Below are positions 24,124 through 36,560 of a stretch of DNA of 64,000 nucleotides, one piece after another (positions within the stretch are counted from its first letter, which is position 1; each line of letters opens with the position of its first letter). A program made the translations under genes and the position numbers. The DNA is from Bidens hawaiensis. Lineage: Eukaryota > Streptophyta > Magnoliopsida > Asterales > Asteraceae. The notes below the pieces were generated by a model that did not search any database, was not told where the DNA came from, and worked only from the letters and a program-made list of their open reading frames with translations. Where the stretch lies: the NCBI GenBank assembly GCA_021521415.1, contig JAIQDT010001100.1, positions 372,001 to 436,000 of the forward strand, in the 5' to 3' direction.

Positions 24124-26324
24124 CATCCACGTATAACATCAGGGTCGAGCAAACGTACAACCCAAACACGTAACATCAGTGCATGCAAACACAAAGTAGG
24201 CATACATAACATTAGTAGTCGAAACGACTACAACATATCCAGATATAGGCCAAGAAATAATGTATATACATATATATATATTTAACATCCCAAGGCCTAC
24301 CATATGCTAGCAAGCCTATATAAATTCATTTAAAACCTTTCATCATGTAAGAAAACCTTTAGGTGTGCATTCAAGCCCAAAAGTAAAAGAGTAAAAAGGG
24401 CATCATGAACTCACCTGGAATCAATCGAACACCTACAACGAGCTAGAAAATCCCTAAGTGCACAATCACAAGCAAGGGCCTGTAAATTATACACAACACG
24501 TTACTAAACTAGACCGTAAGAACACTCTTGCCTAATGGGCCGTTCAAGCCCAACACTTTGGCCCAAGGCCCAACAACTTGGCCCAAGGCCCAACAAAAAC
24601 AACTTGGCCCAAGGCCCAACACTTGGCCCAAGGCCCAAGGGTAATCAAATCGGGTCGAATGCGCGTGTAATAAACCTTAAAACCATTGGTTAAACGAATC
24701 AGCCCCAAATGGACCAAATTCCATTTTAAATCTTTTCATTCATCAAGATTATGTCACCCGAGTTGATAGGGTTGACGGTTCCTTTTTACAACTCTTACTT
24801 TAACATGTAAACGAAATTTCGCGCACCGCCGACTCGATTGGCGAAGCACTAACCACAACAACCCCGAGCATCAACAAAAATATTTTTCCCACAGCCCTTA
24901 GACTCCCCTAGGGCCATGCAAACTAATTCAGTTGGTCATCCAACCGATTAACGCATCAAACTCAACAATTCTAGACAACCGAACATAACAACCAAACTAC
25001 AACTAGTTGATCAACTTAACGAACACCTAAGAACATGATCTTTGAGTATGATATACGGGACATACCTAGGAAGATTGTGGTGCAAAAACTCACTTCAAAC
25101 AGCCCCGACAAGAACACAATTGAACATCCACCGGTTAAGCCTAAAACGAACTTATCGATCAATAACGAGTAAAACGTGTAGATTTTAGCATGCGAAGATG
25201 CATTTAATTACATAGGATAACCTTTGAAATAAATTATTAAATTTTTACCAGACTTTAATAAATGTCTTAGGTTTATAAAAATATTTTTATTATATTTTTC
25301 TATTAGACACAAAAATTATAAAAATTCCTCCAACACAGTGCGCAACAAAATGGTTTTATTTTTATAAAATTCATTAACGAACCAAATTAAACGATTCCAA
25401 TTGGGTTTGCTTCCTAACTCAAAATACTAACTTCTAGAAGTGGAACCAACCAATTTCGACCTGTTGAAAAGAGGTTATGACGTCGGGAAGACAGACCAGA
25501 ATCCGTCATCCCGTATCAGCTTTGACACTCGATTTTATAAATTCATAAAAACCATTCAAATCTCGTCCAAAAATTACATATTATACCTTTCTGGAAACTA
25601 GACTCAAAGTAGAACATCATGGAATTAAAAATCAATAAAAAAAAATGGATTATAATCGCGTTACAGACCCTACAATAAACGTATACGAATCTGTCAGCAA
25701 ACTGTTATCATCAAAACTCAACCTTAACGACCAATAAGCGCGTTAATATGATCAATTAAGGTGTAAAAGACATGGGGAATCATAAAACCGACCTTGAATT
25801 GAAGTTTTCATGGATGAAATTTGGCTGGGTAGAAGAATAACGAGCAGGGGGGGTCTTGAGGTCCGATCGGCTGCTGCTAATGGGAGTTAGGGTTTGGTTA
25901 TTTTTTTGTTTTATGATATAATATAAAAGTTACATCCAAGTCCCTCCAATTTGAAACATAAGGCATAATGGAAGGAAAAGTTAAGTCTCTTAACGTACCG
26001 GGATGACGTAAAGGCTTCCGAGAAACGTCGGTTAAATCCCAAAACTAGAACATACTTTACAAGCTTTAACTCTTGGAACCGGAATTAACGGGTGTTACAG
26101 ACAATCTAGGCGCAACGTACTTGTCGAAGAATCTGGTATTTCATGCACGTACAAAACATGTTAAGGTGGATTTTCATCTTGTTTAGGAACTTGTTGCTCG
26201 AAGACAACTCTCTGTTCACTTTATGCTGACTAAAGATCAGATCGCGGATGTTTTTACAAAGGTGCTTCCTCCTCAGGGGTTTATTAAGCTACGATCCAAG
26301 TTACAGGTCGCTCCCCGACCTTAG
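22200..26324 (+). pseudogene. Ty1/copia RT-RNase H, split by solo LTR B
   Basis: RT is recognisable from WTLVPRVPNSNMVDCKWVYK (about 22335-22405), LHKSLYGLKQASRAWFHRLS (22650) and the catalytic LVYVDDIVLT (22800). It has frameshifts at about 22410 and 22650. RNase H follows from about 23120 (SRPDITYAINKAFQFM, SSDANWTGDPDD, RSSTESEYKALAN, TLWCDN). Solo LTR B interrupts it at 23563, exactly after the DN codons. The C-terminus continues at 26100 ([27 protein letters not shown]) and ends with TAG at 26322-26324. Several internal stops. Dead, and older than the B insertion. Confidence 0.88.
23563..26099 (-). mobile_element. Solo LTR B (2.5 kb) in copia RNase H
   Basis: Forward-strand ends are TGTAAGGCCCC at 23563 and GGGTGTTACA at 26099. 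The 5-bp target duplication GACAA lies at 23558-23562 and 26100-26104. The reverse complement matches C and A. It contains an (AT)n tract (24088-24122) and the GGCCCAA minisatellite (24547-24640). No internal domain is present. Confidence 0.92.
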
Positions 26325-26541
26325 CCTGCTAGGGAATATTAGACAATATGAGACCATTAATGTATTAGCTTATATTAGAGAGTGTTATGTGTATATATGT
26401 ATTCTATATAAACATATGTAATCTACTGTATCAATCACAAAATACAATTACCAATATTAACCTAATGTTATATAATACTATATCATATATTCTGATATTT
26501 GATAAATGATAATGTACACCACACACACTTTCAATTTATGA
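26325..26541 (+). mobile_element. Likely copia 3' LTR remnant
   Basis: The purine stretch CTAGGGAATAT follows the pol stop. A short A/T-rich sequence then begins TTAGACAATATGAG at about 26339, with a TATA-like CTATATAAA near 26404. The expected TG start is eroded. No matching 5' LTR is in the window, so its extent is uncertain. Confidence 0.5.
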
Positions 26542-28104
26542 ATTACTTTAGGGATATTGGTTATTAATATTCCCAACTTTCACCCGTTAGTTAATAACAT
26601 TCTCAACTTTCGATTTGTTACCAACCACTTCTAGGTTACACCTTATTTGTTTTTTATCACTTCACAACTAACGGATGGCTAACGTCGTTAGTGGAATCCA
26701 GAGAGAAATCATATCAGATTGTCAGATGCACTTCACAACCATTGGAATGCCCATGCATCTTATCGATTGGTTCACTCTATGCGTCAATCGGACATTGGTG
26801 TAACATCTCAGATTTTTTGTATTCGTATTCGTTTTTGTTTACCCGATTCGGGAATGTAATTCGAATCTTTTGTATCAATAAAATCATGCATTTATTACTA
26901 ATTAATTGTGTTTAATTTAGTTTATAATTTTATAACTTTCAATCATGCCAAATAGCCTTTAGAAACTCTTAAAATCGCTTAAAATGGCTTAAAATGCATT
27001 TTTGGAACTTCAGGGACTAAAACTGCCAAAAATCAAAAGTTTATATAAACCCGTCCTTGTGTAGCGCGTAAAACGAGGCCTGGATCCTTCGTGCGGCCCG
27101 AAGCAAGTCTAGATCAGCCAAATTTATGTTCGATTCTCGTTTAATGCTAAATATTTCCCTAAACGACCCTAAATCATAAAAATTAAGCTAAAAGTTAATT
27201 AATCTACTATTAAGAATTGTCTAGGTTCATTCCTTGTGATTTGATCGATATATTGGAGATCACAAAACTTGATTTCGTCATCAAGATATTGTTCAGTCAC
27301 CTAAACGAGTCGATTTCTTCTCCTACAAGTTGTACCTCTCCCTATATAATCAAGCCACACTTCCCTAGACCCTAATAACACCTCTCTCAGCCATCACCCT
27401 CTTTAAACATACGATTCCACCTTCGTTTTTGCTATTTTACTCAAGATTGTTAGTGTTCGTGTTGACTTTCAAGCATTCTCAACCTTTGACTCGGTTTTCT
27501 CATCGATTTAAGCATTGTCCGGGTAAGTTGTCTGCTGTAAAGTTGTTCATTATTACTCATTAGTCAAAAATCCTCATTGAATTTCTGAGATTGAGGGGAA
27601 TTGACGGGTTAATTTGACTCCAACCCGTTTAAGGGCATATTGGTCAACAACTTTGACCTATCATTTTCTATCACTTTTGGTCGGAACTGAATTTTTCGGA
27701 CCAGAAGACTTTTATTTTTGTTTCGAGATTTTAAGACTACTGACCAAAACCCGAGTTCCGACTCGCTGTTTGGATTCTGGTCAGTACCAGCTCGCTTAAA
27801 CTTTATTATCTCTCATTGTTCGGATTCTGTTCATAACCAGAGTTCTAGACATCCGTTTGGATCGATTCCAATGGCTATGTTCTCGGTCTTAATCATAGTT
27901 TATTTTCTCTTAGTTTCAGGTCTGTTCGGATTTATCTCAGTCAGCACATTAAAAGACGGTTCGTTCGTTTAATTGTGTTTTTATTCTTATTTCTCGCATA
28001 CTCGTCTAAGCAAAAAGGTGAGATATTATTCCCATTTTATTTTACTGTTTCAAATGTTTTGGGGACATATGCGTATCTAATTCACATTTTTATATCATAT
28101 ATAT

Positions 28105-28201
28105 TGATGTGCCGAGGGTACAATTTAGTAAAAGCAACCCAAAAGTTACTCAAAATTGTAGGAAATATTTATATAAAGTATGTATATTTTACACCATATC
28201 A
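28105..28201 (-). mobile_element. X 3' LTR, internally deleted to 97 bp
   Basis: Starts TGATGTGCCGA like 31624 and then jumps to GGGTACAATTTAGTAAAAGC, which corresponds to 33549 in the right LTR. It ends ACACCATATCA like 33610. Both termini are preserved and the middle is absent. Confidence 0.8.
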
Positions 28202-28240
28202 AATATCCCCACACTTAAACCTTTTTCGTCCCCGAAAAAG
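28202..28240 (-). promoter_or_regulatory. X polypurine tract and stem-loop
   Basis: On the reverse strand: an 8-bp perfect stem CTTTTTCG, loop GGGA, CGAAAAAG (28221-28240), then GTTTAAGTGTGGGGATATT up to the LTR. El5 has the related arrangement at 48714-48737. Confidence 0.75.
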
Positions 28241-30113
28241 TAATTTGCAATGGAATCATAATTCGAAACTGATCTTTAAAACATATATGTTATCTTTTAA
28301 GCGTAGACAAACACAAAAACCGCGATTGCCAGTATTGTTGTCCACTTAAACCCAGCCACCAGCCTATCAAGCACCCCATCATATTCAGTGACTAAGTTCA
28401 AGTGATATCAATAAACCTATGGGTCTCACACCTAAAGAGTTACAGGTCCACTTACCCCCATCTCAAGCATAATCAAGACAATATAAACCGGGTTGAAGCA
28501 GACTTGTTCAACCTATCACCGTAAGCTAAAAACCCTTTAATGGTAAGAAGAAAATGCACTTAGGTGGAATTTATATGGATGAAAGGTCAAGTGAGGTCGT
28601 ACGAGCAATTCCTAAACCTAAAACTATATTAGCGGATTTCGGCCCAACATTGTTTCACCCGAGCTGCAACCCAGTATATGACGGTCCTAGGCCTCCACCC
28701 TTAGTATTTTCTAAAAATATTTATTGACTAAAAACCTTGAACCCCAATAGTGTATCCTCAGAGTCACCATCCCCTTGGTAACACGTAAGCTCTCGGCCCC
28801 GTCTAGAATGTTCCTTTTGGTCTCTTTTTCTATTACTTTAGATTTTTTTTTATTTTTTTATTTGTGAATGCTTCTTTGGCATTTTTGCATAACTTTGTCA
28901 TTCACTTTTATTTTCAAAATAGCTGCACATATTTGATGTTTGTGCAACAAAACTTTGTGCTCTTAGGCATCTTTTACCTAAATATATAACTATTTTCTAA
29001 GCTCGTATAAATGATGGACATGGTCGGGCGCCATCACTCGTTTTTTACTTTCATAAACAGAGTGGCGTGCTAATTTTAAGTGCATCTAATTCTCACCACC
29101 TCAAGGTGGTCAGATTACGGTAATATTCGCTATGCCTTATCGAATTTTCAGCTTCACTATCCCCTCTCAAGATGAGAACCCACAAGGTTTATGACTATTA
29201 GGTATATTAATAATAATCAGGGGAAACCTTTCAAGGCAAGTTGGGCCTACTGACACATCGAAATTAAGTATGCTTTCTATTTTTTTATCTCATATATATT
29301 AGTAGTTTTTAAAAAACCAATCCACAATTTTTCTATCATTTTCCATTTTGTTGCAAAACATTTAATTCAAGGGACAATTTTTTTTTTTGAATTTTTTTTT
29401 TACTTTTTTTTACTTTTATATAAATATTTTTTTTTTGAATTTTTTTATTTATTATTATTATATATATATTTATATATATATGTATTTTATTTTATTTTTG
29501 TTAATTCTTCATTTATACTACCGAAAAGCATCAGTTTCCCATCCCCACACTTAAATTTCACATTGTCCCAATGTGAGAAAGGAAAAATACAAAAATAAAG
29601 CAGAACTAAAATGGAATAAAATAAAACAAAAAAAAACAAAGAAAATGGAACAGACTCCCCTGGTAAATATGCAGTGGTCGTTTGTTCCGTGCCCTCCAAT
29701 TCGAATGAGATAAAAAAATGTTGCAATAACGTAATCTCTCACGAACGAAAGCGGAAATCCTGAAGCAACTTGCATCTCCACACTTGTTTAATACCATAGC
29801 TCAGCAACCATCTCATAAGAAACTTTGGAACAACCTGCAAGCAAAAGAAGAAACACCCGACAAAACAACGAAATAAAAAAAATGAAAATAAAATAAAAAG
29901 AAAAGATATTACCAGGTTACCTCTCAGGAAGCGTTAAGTTTACCAAAGAGTCTTCAGCTGGACTCGCTCCCGAAACCTCAATCAGGAGGCTTCTCCTTTA
30001 TCCTCTTCCCATCTTTGCTCCTCAACACTCTTCTCTTACACACGGTCAGGAAGAAACCCATTTCAAAACTCTCGTGGACCCAAAGATATGAATTCAACTC
30101 GGCCTAACAACTC
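28241..30113 (-). other. X 3' non-coding region
   Basis: No coding sequence is supported. It contains long T-rich runs (29370-29500), the reversed motif ACATTGGGACAATGT (29560-29574) with AAGTGTGGGGATGGG, and near 29935-29970 a reversed copy of the AACGCTTCCTGAGAGGTAACC motif. El5 has the equivalent at 46800-46830. Confidence 0.65.
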
Positions 30114-31182
30114 TTAAATTTCCCAGAACCGAACTGTATGATATGCATGTAATCCAAGAGGTGGTCTACCTAATGATTCGGTGAAGTTAGGCGGGTATGA
30201 CAATTTCCTGCGAACAATTCCATCCCTGAGCCTCAGTATCCTTTCTCTTCTAGCTAATTTTTCAAACCTCGACACGTCCCGAATGGAGATTGAGTACGGT
30301 TCATGTTTTGGTTTATCAAAATCGAGGTGTAATGTCGTAGGAACTGAATCACTTACATCCTCACGGATCTCCTCACAAGGCTCCTTCTCGATCCCCACAC
30401 TTGGCTCGTTATACAGTAGATCTTTGAGACGTTTTAAATCGCCAAAGTGGGTCAAACTCTTCTTCTTCACAACACGGAGGGGGCAAATCTAATAACTCAT
30501 CACCAAATTCCAGCTCCCATGAAGGAATGTGCTCCTCCTCCGTGTCATTTTCCAACACCTCATCAATTTCAACCACAGTGTCATGAGGCAATTTTACCAC
30601 CTCTATCTCCTCATGATCCCAAAAATCATCATCAATGGGTTCTGATCCAAAGTACCAAAGCGTGGAATACTGATAATCTGAGCCAACATGGCCAACGCTC
30701 TGCTGAACCGGAGGTGGGACTTCATCGTCCATTATGGTCTCCGACTCCGGGGTGTGTTCCGGCTCACAAATAATTTGCTCTGTATTGCTAGTTAAATGCT
30801 CCTCTCGATCTTTGGTCAACCAGTCGCTCAATAAATCCAAATTCTCATTCATTTTTCTAACTGCTTCATCAAATTCCATTATATGTTGCTTAGTTCTAAT
30901 TCTACTTTCCTCTGGATCCCAACGATCACAACTATTTAAACATTTTTGCAACAACTCATCATTGAATCTGGTGAGCTCGCGCATAGATGGTGATTGACAT
31001 TGAGGCTCATACGGTTGAGAGTAAGGTCGATGATCTTCATACTCGTATGTGCAACCCCCTTGTGAATAATAGCAATCATGTGACCAATGGGGTCCACCAC
31101 ATCTCTCACACATAACTTCCCTAAAACGATCCCGATGACTATAATTGTATCCATGCTGGCGGTTCCTGTAGTAATGCTCCAT
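30114..31182 (-). pseudogene. X gag-like protein, one frameshift
   Basis: Reading starts at ATG 31182 (MEHYYRNRQHGYNYSH). A knuckle CERCGGPHWSHDC (CX2CX3HX4C, the variant common in plant Athila/Tat gags) lies near residues 25-37. Helical, charged sequence (RELTRFNDELLQKCLN, EAVRKMNENLDLLSDWL) and a long acidic part (DDDFWDHEEIEVV) follow. The frame changes near 30465, where TTCGATCCACTCT-type overlap leads into KSLTHFGDLKRLKDLL, and ends at 30114. No capsid domain like that of the 817-5085 gag is obvious. Probably an RNA-binding, gag-derived protein of a non-autonomous element. Role unknown. Confidence 0.65.
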
Positions 31183-31419
31183 AAAAATAACTGAAATGGA
31201 CACTCAAACAAAACGGATCACGGGCACCAGATAAATATATAAATAATAGTATTTAAAAAAATTACTCTACACAATAAAAAAAAAAAAAAAAAAAAAACTC
31301 TCTATGACTGAAAAGACGCAGACAATTAGACACACAAATAATAGACTCACTAGAGTAATCACAAAATACACAACTCACAAGACACACCACAACTCAAGAC
31401 CCAAAATGACCAATAGTAT

Positions 31420-31476
<57 letters not shown>

Positions 31477-31599
31477 ATTTACAAAAAAAATTACTAAACA
31501 CACTAAAAAGACTCCCTAAGACCTACTAGAGACACACAAATAAGACCAAGTAATCAATTAAGTATATCAATCAAAGCTAGTTTCGCTATCGCCTAAGTA
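31183..31599 (-). other. X leader between PBS and gag-like ORF
   Basis: Non-coding. Contains a poly-A run (about 31268-31297 forward) and an (AT)n microsatellite of about 50 bp (31424-31472). Nothing else recognised. Confidence 0.7.
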
Positions 31600-31617
31600 T
31601 CCCCGGCAACAGCGCCA
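31600..31617 (-). other. X primer binding site, tRNA-Asp type
   Basis: The complement reads TGGCGCTGTTGCCGGGGA, six bases from the right LTR, which starts TGATGTGC at 31624. One position differs from the usual GGCGCCGTTG. Confidence 0.88.
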
Positions 31618-31623
31618 AAAACT

Positions 31624-33610
31624 TGATGTGCTGAAAGCGGTCTATAAAAACTTAACTTAACCTAGACACTCTAGTTTTAAATTTATAAACCTAGACTCTT
31701 CTAATGCTAGACCATTGGACAGGCAAGTGTACCTATCAACTGTAGTAAAGCCTAATGAAATCCGGATATCGAACCCAAAGGACACTAGCGACACCTAAAA
31801 TTAGTCTCTGACTTTAAACTTAATTAAATAGATTTAGTTGATTTTTGTGTTTTTTTTATTTGTTAGCTATAAACTAAAGAATACTTGAACTAAAACTGAC
31901 ACTAACACTAACTATGACAAACTTCAACTCTATGACCTGGACGAACTCAAAGATGGGAGATGCACTACCTAGGTTTAGAATCCTACTTGTGAATCTTGGA
32001 TCTCTCACGGCTATGGAAACTATGATGGAACCGGGATCTTAAAATACGACACCCTTAGGCAACCTATGGATCCCTGATCATTCTCCAGGTGTGACCTAAA
32101 AGGAAACCTTAAGGGGCGTGTAAATTTACCGGTTGGTTAGATTACCTGTCAGTCTCTCCAACAATACTAAAGTACCCTAAAAGAAAGATCACCCGTCAGT
32201 CTCACTATCTCAATACACCCTAAAGTGCAAGGGGTAACCTAAGAACAATCAATAAGATACGTAATTACAATGAAACTAGAGAAATCTAGGAAACCTCCTG
32301 TCATAGCGTTCTAGCCTAAACACCTAATCCCAAGGACAACCCGAGTATCTATTACCTCTCAGTCTCTAGATATATAGAATATAAAATCTTAATAAATCAT
32401 CAATCAATGTTCTTATGGATTACTACGTCTAGCAAAACCATAAAATAATCACAAACACACAGTAAGCAACCTAAACATGCATCTATAACTGAAAGACGTT
32501 CAACAAGACACACGCGAAACAAAGATTAATAATAAATCAAAACTAGATACGCAAACACATCAAATCAATTGTAAAAATATTCTTTACTTTAATATTATCC
32601 AACACTAGAAACCATAAACCAATAAAAATCCTCAAATCACAAAGTAGTCATCAAAAACCTAGGTAGCTAGGTGTTTAGCCAACAACCATACATAAGAACA
32701 AGACATAATAATTAGGTTCAAACATTGAATTCATAATGACAATAATAAATTCAAACCAGAAAATAGTGTTATGAACGAGTAGGTGTTGAGCCCCAACGCT
32801 CTCTAGCCAACGCGTGCTTCACTCTTCGTCCTCCTTCTTGCAGCTGCCCTTTGTGTTTTTCTTCTTTTCTGATGCAACGCCGTAGACTTTTGAGACGTGC
32901 TAGGATGCTTGCTTCTTAAATGTTATTTTCTTTCTTTCGAATTGTTGTGCCGCAACAGGGGCGGCTCTCCCAGCCAATCTTCTTCTGTCTATATTATTGC
33001 CCTTTTATATTATATCTAGCTTGTGCCTTACGATAAAAACCCTTTTCTCTCAGGCCCACTTGGTCTAACATGCATTTTTATGTAATACCCCCATAACGAC
33101 CCAACAAATTTATAAAGTATTTGTTTGAGTATATTCTTTTTGCACTTCCTACAAAGATGACCCAAGTAATTGCAAGATCCATTATTTTATCTTTATATGT
33201 AGCTCAACTGAATTTGTAGCACACGCCATCTTTTTGTCTTAATTTCGACTTTTACACTTCTGTTAAGAAAAGAAATAACAAAAGTCAGTGAAGTAATAAA
33301 GCTCTAATTCTCAAAAGTCAACAGATGGGATAACGTGAACTATGGCATTCTTGCTTAAAACAACTTCAACTAATTTAAACTTTCTTTTTTTTTTCTAATA
33401 CGAAACATAAAAATTATGTTTCTTTATCTAAAGTTAAGTCTTAAGTAAAAACTAATAGATATGACTCGTTCATTTTGTTGTCGGTCTCAAGTTTAATAAA
33501 AATGTATGTTTTAACTCGTTGCCTCTTCAAATCTTTCAAAATCAAATAGGAACCAACTGGGGTACAATTTAGTAAAAGCAACTCAAAAGTGTAGGAAATA
33601 CACCATATCA
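31624..33610 (-). mobile_element. X 5' LTR, 1987 bp
   Basis: Full-length LTR of X. In element orientation it begins TGATATGGTGT (33610) and ends TTTCAGCACATCA (31624). It contains no ORF of note. Confidence 0.8.
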
Positions 33611-34253
33611 TATATACACAAACTCGTAAACATAAATATTGTGTATATTTCAATTAAATGCTAATTGCTACTTATTTTAGTGTTTACTTTATCACATTTG
33701 GAGAGTCTTATCATAATCACATTAAAGTATGATCATACTCTGTCTTAGTAGCCAAAGCCCGATTCGCATAGCGATGATCAACCGTCACTCGCAATTGTAT
33801 GCTAGTCATAGTAGCCAATGCCCAATTCGCAAGGCAACGGTCAACTGACACAACTATTTGCTCACGGTTTGATTGATTTATACTCGCAATATTTTGTTTG
33901 CTCATTTATCATTTATTATATATTATTATTAGTGTCAAATCTTGTGATTATCTCACTCAACATGTTTTGTTGACAAATCTCTGTTTATTTTGTACTCATG
34001 TACAGGTTGTCTGTTGTTTTGAAGCTAAGGTGAAGAACACATAGAGATACTTTAGACGTTAAAAAAAAATATTTAAATGTTATTTTGTTTTGGATTATTA
34101 TTGTTATATTTGGAACTTGTGCACATATTTGAAAATTGAAATAAATAAATTAAATAGATATTATCATATTTTATAATTTATGATAGTACCTTGTGAGCTG
34201 TGAACCACGGTTCGTATCCCGGCATCTCCCTTTTAAGTTGGAGTGTGACAGAA

Positions 34254-34271
34254 TGGTATCAGAGCCGAAGG
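34254..34271 (+). other. E4 primer binding site, iMet type
   Basis: TGGTATCAGAGCCGAAGG lies three bases after the LTR end GTGTGACA (34250). Confidence 0.9.
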
Positions 34272-35684
34272 TTATAATATAGGTGGTTAGAAATGTCCTA
34301 GTAATATGCTTAAAACCCTTTACGTGCCTACTTGATTGCATTATGTTCTTATTATTGTGTGTTTGCAGCTTACTTAAATTATATGTTTATTTTATTATTT
34401 TAGTTATTGTGCACATACAAATTCCGAGCCTATGCCTCACCTTCTAAATATTTTAAAATTCTTTTTTTTTCTAGTGGATTGTTTTTATTTTGGGAAATTC
34501 CTTAAGAAATACCTTATTTTGTTTTTACTCCTGCACCTTAAAGCATGAGAGCATGACATGTTCGGTAGTAACTGTAAGGGGGGAGAGAACTGTGAGTAGG
34601 GCCTTGGTAAAACGGTTCCGAGAACCCAAGGTAAGACGTTATTCCTTACCTAGAGGATAACCTGACCACATCACTCGATCCTATATGCCAAAGTGGAACA
34701 AATTTCATACAACTGGAACTTTAAGTGGTCAACGTGACTGATCAGTTACATTCCTTTTATAAAAACCGAATTCACGGTGATTCGTGGCTAAATTCGGGAA
34801 AATTTTCCAATATTTTATTATTATTCATTTTAAAATGTTTAGTTGGGTGAAAAATCCATGACAACCCATAGACACTCCAACTATCGATTTCTCAACTCGT
34901 TTTCGATTTGATATTTGGTTGGAACGTATCACCCGTGGTGGTTCTCAAGATACTCCAACTACTCATATTTAGATCTGTTAATTCGCTATTTAGTTGGGTC
35001 AGTTAAAACGCCATGTAACGCTCATGGGCCAACCAACTCGATTGATTTGATAATTTGTTACTTAGTTGGGTCAGTTAAAATGCCATGTAACGCCCATGGG
35101 CCGACCAACTCAATTTCTTTGATAACTTGTTATTTTAATTAGGCCATTTAAATTGCCATGGAACGCTCATGAGAGGCCCAATTCACAAAATTTAAGTTGC
35201 AGTATCTAGTTGGGCCATTCAAATTGTCATGAAAAGCTCATGGGAGGCCAACTCATTGGATATGTTTTGTTATTTAGTTTGGATTCTCAAGCTACCATGG
35301 AAAGTCAATAGAAAGCCCAACCCAATAACATTTTATTTTTGGATTTTACTTTTTAAAATAAACATTGTTTAATTAATTAAATATCTTCAAATTGTTCACA
35401 TTGTTTTAAATCTCGACTCATCCTCAAGTCATGATAAGTCACCGGCACAATTCTATTTAAATTCACTTTCCTTATTATCTTTCATCAACTCATTTACATA
35501 ACTTTCCCATCATCTCATGAAATTTCATCTTTGGTCCTCACAGAATGTCTTCCCTTGGATATCACCGTCGAAATAAACCGTCATCCATCTACTTCTCATG
35601 ATCGCCGTCTGGCTACTAGAATCATCAAGGAGTTTGCTGCTGCTAGTACCCCACCTCATAACACCTGTGTCTCATGGGATTTAA
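34272..35684 (+). other. E4 leader and lost gag N-terminus
   Basis: No open frame of the usual gag N-terminal domain remains. 34838-35330 is a decaying tandem array (separate entry). 35400-35684 contains short open stretches but nothing assignable. Confidence 0.6.
34838..35330 (+). repeat. Decaying 68-76-bp tandem array in the E4 leader
   Basis: Units begin TAGTTGGGTCAGTTAAAA or similar at about 34840, 34914, 34991, 35063, 35136, 35207 and 35275. Each carries a CCATG-AACG-CTCATGGGCC-CCAACTC core. The two units at 34991 and 35063 are nearly identical; the outer ones are progressively more divergent. Confidence 0.8.
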
Positions 35685-36560
35685 AAGTATATTCGTGGAT
35701 TTCCAACAATTTTCCGTGATGTTGTGGTTAGTCGAGAGCCTCTCTCCATCGATGAAGCTATTGCCCTTGCTGTTTCAATTTCCGATACCATGTTAGGGAT
35801 GGAACTCTCTCTCGAAAATATTCTAAACCTACACCTAACAAAAATCAAAACCGAATCCTCAACTAATGCTAGAGCCGAACCCAAACCCACTCCACACAAT
35901 GACAACAGTTCTCACCACAAATGTAAGTCCAGCCACCCAAATTATGTCGTTAACCAAACCAACCATCAACCTCAACAAAGCCAAAATGCCCCGAACAAGA
36001 AACCGTATACCAGTACAAACCCATTATGCTCCACTTGCAATTATCATCACCCGGCTCAATCCCCATGCCGTCTTTGCACCCAATACAATCGTTACGGCCA
36101 TCTTGCTAATGTTTTCCTTACGCCGCCTGGAGCGCAAGCCGTCCCACAATGGTCTGGACCGCCTGATCCTAGACTCGCTACTACCCGTGCTTACTACAAT
36201 TGTGGAGACCCTAATCATCTCCGTAATGTGTGTCCTCAACTCATCCATGCTCACCAAGTTCAAGCTATACATGCACCTTACGACACTACCAATGTTCATC
36301 AAGTTCAAACCTATCAACCCTACACTCTTCAAGCTCCTCCAGTCAATCAAGCTCATTCATACTTAACCCAAGCCTATCAAATCACATACCCGCAAGCTCA
36401 AGTTTACCAAACTTACTCAAATCAAACCCCACTCTTGCAATCCATTCAAGCTCAACCTATTCAAGCTATTCCAAATCAATCTACCTCGACTGCTCAAGTT
36501 CTTATGGATCAAACTTCTTCAAGTGCTCCAAGTCAAGTGAATCAAGTCAACCGTAATTAA
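35685..36560 (+). pseudogene. gag: E4 partial gag (C-terminal half)
   Basis: The frame is open from 35685, after TAA 35682-35684, to the stop at 36558-36560; no natural start codon is evident. It reads IRGFPTIFRDVVVS and IDEAIALAVSISDTM, the end of a chromovirus gag domain. Three Cys-rich motifs follow: CSTCNYHHPAQSPC; CRLCTQYNRYGHLANV, whose last Cys is replaced; and NCGDPNHLRNVC with an upstream Tyr where Cys is usual. A Q/P-rich low-complexity tail ends the protein. Two of three knuckles have lost a ligand, so RNA binding is probably impaired. No protease or RT follows. Confidence 0.75.

Larger units (their letters stand above)
28105..33610 (-). mobile_element. X: reverse pol-less Athila/Tat-type element
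   Basis: 5506 bp flanked by TATAT (28100-28104 and 33611-33615). Forward-strand ends are TGATGTGC at 28105 and ATATCA at 33610. The tRNA-Asp-type PBS is reversed at 31600-31617. The right LTR is 31624-33610 (1987 bp). The left LTR is only 28105-28201 (97 bp): it keeps both LTR ends but has lost about 1.9 kb from the middle. The internal region has a gag-like ORF and long non-coding sequence, with no pol. Confidence 0.85.
26799..34250 (+). mobile_element. E4 5' LTR, interrupted by X
   Basis: The true LTR sequence is 26799-28104 plus 33616-34250 (about 1.94 kb); X and one copy of its target duplication lie between. A TATA-like TATATAAACCCG is at about 27043. The palindromes just downstream are degraded (CTTCGTG-CGG-CCCGAAG near 27088) compared with the 3' LTR copy at 37688-37704, mostly at CG sites. 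Confidence 0.85.

Noticed and set aside
30181..30997. Forward-strand frames opposite the X gag-like ORF
   Set aside because: Antisense shadows; the reverse frame has the zinc knuckle and follows the PBS.
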